Source of the DNA: an uncultured Eubacteriales bacterium
Lineage (GTDB): Bacteria > Bacillota > Clostridia > Oscillospirales > Acutalibacteraceae
DNA: 64,000 bases
Assembly (NCBI GenBank): GCA_934647945.1
Contig: CAKUFK010000004.1
Location: 79,261 to 143,260 of the forward strand
Direction: 5' to 3'
Position numbers and translations under genes: made by a program. Positions 62,282 to 64,000 of this stretch are shown here, piece after piece. The number at the start of each line of letters is the position of its first letter. The first letter of the stretch is position 1. Below the pieces are notes generated by a model, which had not been told where the DNA came from, searched no databases, and saw only the letters and a program-made list of their open reading frames with translations.

Positions 62282-63442
62282 TTATTTTCGATTTTCCCGG
62301 ATCTGCCGCAGACCGGCGGTGGTCAGCAGGAGCATCCCGCACATGAGCAGGAGGGCCGCCGACGCCACGACGGGGCCGGAAAAAGGCTTGATCAGCGCCC
62401 CGGTCGACGGCTGCCAGACCGTCACCGGGATGGGAACGAAGCGGAGCAGCACCATCGTCAGCAGGCCGCCGAGCAGTGCGTGGAGAAGGCGGAAGGCGAA
62501 AAATCCCCGTCCCATGAGCCGCTGTCCGTGAAGGGAAGCCGCAAGCTGGCAGTGGACGGACAGCCCCCCCCAGCCCAGGGCGGCCCCCAGCAGGAGAGGG
62601 GCCGCTTCCCCCGTCCCGGACGCCTCGACGCAGCCGCAGCTGACCTCGAGCAGACAGGGCAGAAACGAAGACAGCGTCCCCGTATCCGCCCCGGCCAGCG
62701 CGAAGGGCAGTGTCAGGAAACGGGTGAACGCCGCCGTGGCGCCCGAAACATCGAGCAAGGCAAGCAGGGCGGCGAACAGCACCACAAAACCGCACATATA
62801 CAGCAGCGACCGGCAGGCCGCGTTGACGGACTCCACGAACGCCGCCGCGGGGGAGATCCGTTTTCCGGCTATACAGGTCTTTTTTCCGCAGGCGGGCGGT
62901 TCTCCGCGGCGATGCCGGGCGCCGATACCGCCCCCGATCCCTATGAGCAGGGATGCGAGCAGATGGGCGGTGAACAAGACCACACCGAACCGCACGCTGC
63001 CCATCATCCCGGCTCCCACCGCGCTGATGATGAACGCCGGGCCGCCGTTGACGCAGAAGCGGAGCATCCGCCGCCCCTCTTCCCCCGTGATCTGTCCGCT
63101 CTCGACCAGTTCCCCCACCGCCATGCCGCCGGTGGGGTATCCCCCGATAAACCCGATCAGGATCCCCGGAGCGCAGCAGCCCGGCAGGCCGAACAGGGCC
63201 CGGGTCACTCCCTCCAGGCGCCGCCCCAGCGCCGCGCTGATCCCGGAACGCACCAGAAACCCTGCCAGCACCAAAAAAGGGAAGAGAGAGGGAATGATGA
63301 CCCCCGAGCAGATGGAGAGGCCACGGCTTACCCCTCCTGCCGCCGCCTGGGGCCAGATCAGCAGTGCCGCGCCGGCTGCCAGAATCAGGATCAGCAGCCC
63401 CCCCATTTTCAGATGTGCCGCCCGCACGGTTTTGACAAACAT
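62282..63442 (-). CDS. YlbJ-like sporulation/nucleoside-recognition membrane protein
   Basis: 386 aa with about ten membrane segments. Two Gate (nucleoside-recognition) domains are suggested by CSGVIIPSLFPFLVLAGFLVRSG near residue 45 and SSFLPCLLEVSCGCVEA near 260; IGFIGGYPTGGMAVGELVESGQIT is the diagnostic YlbJ loop. In Bacillus YlbJ is made in the mother cell and needed for spore cortex formation. The start at 63442 is taken over an upstream GTG because a membrane segment follows at once. Confidence 0.85.
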   Translation of the reverse strand: MFVKTVRAAHLKMGGLLILILAAGAALLIWPQAAAGGVSRGLSICSGVIIPSLFPFLVLAGFLVRSGISAALGRRLEGVTRALFGLPGCCAPGILIGFIGGYPTGGMAVGELVESGQITGEEGRRMLRFCVNGGPAFIISAVGAGMMGSVRFGVVLFTAHLLASLLIGIGGGIGARHRRGEPPACGKKTCIAGKRISPAAAFVESVNAACRSLLYMCGFVVLFAALLALLDVSGATAAFTRFLTLPFALAGADTGTLSSFLPCLLEVSCGCVEASGTGEAAPLLLGAALGWGGLSVHCQLAASLHGQRLMGRGFFAFRLLHALLGGLLTMVLLRFVPIPVTVWQPSTGALIKPFSGPVVASAALLLMCGMLLLTTAGLRQIRENRK

Positions 63443-63620
63443 CCCGTTCACCCTTTCATCCAGCGCGTGACTCAGAGCGGCTCGTTCCCCGCGTGCAAGG
63501 GTGTAGCCCTCCCGCTCCTCGTCGCCGTCCGCCTGATCGCAGCCTTCTCCTTTCATACATATGTTTGTCCCGCCGCATTATTCCGGTTTCCCGTGCATAA
63601 AAATAGAAGAACAAGACCGG

Positions 63621-64000
63621 TCCCCAGCCGAACTCCCTTTGAACGCTGTCTTGGACCGGCCGCCCACCATTCCGCCAAGCACGGAATGGCCCTGATCCGT
63701 CAACTCCACACCCGTCCCCGGCCGAACTCCCTTTGAACGCTGTCTTGGACCGGCCGCCCACCATTCCGCCAAGTCCGGAATGGCCCCGACACCTCTACTC
63801 CGCGCCCGTCCCCAGCCGAACTTCCTTTGAACGCTGTCTTGGACCGGCCTCCCACCATTCCGCCAAGGCCGGAATGGCCCCGACACCTCTACTCCGCGCC
63901 CGTCCCCAGCCGGACTCCCTTTAAACGCTGTCTTGGACCGGCCGCCCACCATTCCGCCAAGTCCGGAATGGCCCCGACACCTCTACTCCGCGCCCGTCCC
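63621..64000. repeat. 94-bp tandem repeat array with internal hairpin (continues past the window)
   Basis: Four units in register at 94-bp spacing (the block ACGCTGTCTTGGACCGGC starts at 63643, 63737, 63831 and 63925). Each has an invariant hairpin CCATTCCG / CGGAATGG (first at 63667-63689) with a variable 7-nt loop CCAAGNN. 94 is not a multiple of three, so no reading frame is kept. Between 63443 and 63620 I see no gene. The array reaches the right edge. Confidence 0.9.

Noticed and set aside
63621..64000. CRISPR array
   Set aside because: Repeat and spacer parts are both conserved at 94 bp; there are no unique spacers and no cas genes nearby.

Overview
The window looks like a chromosome segment of a GC-rich (about 60% by eye), endospore-forming member of the Clostridia, most likely an Oscillospiraceae/Ruminococcaceae-type bacterium. 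The evidence is an alpha/beta small acid-soluble spore protein, a YlbJ-like sporulation membrane protein, a Bacillus-type class III fructose bisphosphatase, a two-subunit transketolase, the str operon with an L7Ae-like gene after rpoC, and the ylxM-ffh-rpsP-khpA / rimM-trmD translation cluster. Most genes are housekeeping and almost every gap is explained by sigma-A type promoters, intrinsic terminators or riboswitches.

Layout. 1-5.6 kb: a GH13 amylase cut by the left edge, diverging from a ferredoxin-domain aldo/keto reductase; a frameshifted ECF transporter S component coupled to DUF1893 and a DEAD-box helicase; the spore protein; tRNA-Gln. 5.7-12.4 kb: glycyl-tRNA synthetase and mostly uncharacterised genes (zinc-ribbon membrane protein, DUF815 ATPase, SLOG protein, and DUF6323-like and DUF6179-like genes around a P-loop kinase). 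12.4-15.8 kb: the ilvB-ilvN-ilvC branched-chain amino acid operon. 15.8-24.5 kb: LCP cell-wall protein, formate-THF ligase, MATE transporter, split transketolase, a foldase-like lipoprotein and a MarR regulator. 24.5-33.4 kb: zinc phospholipase, ABC exporter, rsmD-coaD-coiled-coil operon, proC, an acetyltransferase, a decayed lipoprotein gene and fbp. 34.7-48.5 kb: a beta-lactamase-like lipoprotein, then rpoB-rpoC-L7Ae-rpsL-rpsG-fusA-tuf. 48.7-53 kb: FMN riboswitch-ribU, SAM riboswitch-metK, purB. 53-63.4 kb: small membrane proteins, uvrC, HPr, trmD-rimM, khpA-rpsP-ffh-ylxM and a YlbJ-like protein.

The most unusual content is non-coding. Three intergenic regions (33.6-34.5 kb, 51.3-51.6 kb, 58.3-59.2 kb) carry copies of one modular element built from up to six hairpins. 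At two loci the units are tandem dimers with almost the same period (466 and 467 bp). One dimer sits between khpA and rimM, which are normally close neighbours. The stem arms differ between copies while remaining self-complementary and the loops stay similar, so the fold rather than the sequence seems conserved. The element looks like a non-autonomous mobile repeat or a structured RNA/DNA module. A separate 94-bp tandem array with an invariant hairpin runs off the right edge. Two protein genes are broken (the ECF S component by one base, the lipoprotein at 30.6 kb by a stop and frame changes). Functions are inferred from motifs read by eye; no database search was run.
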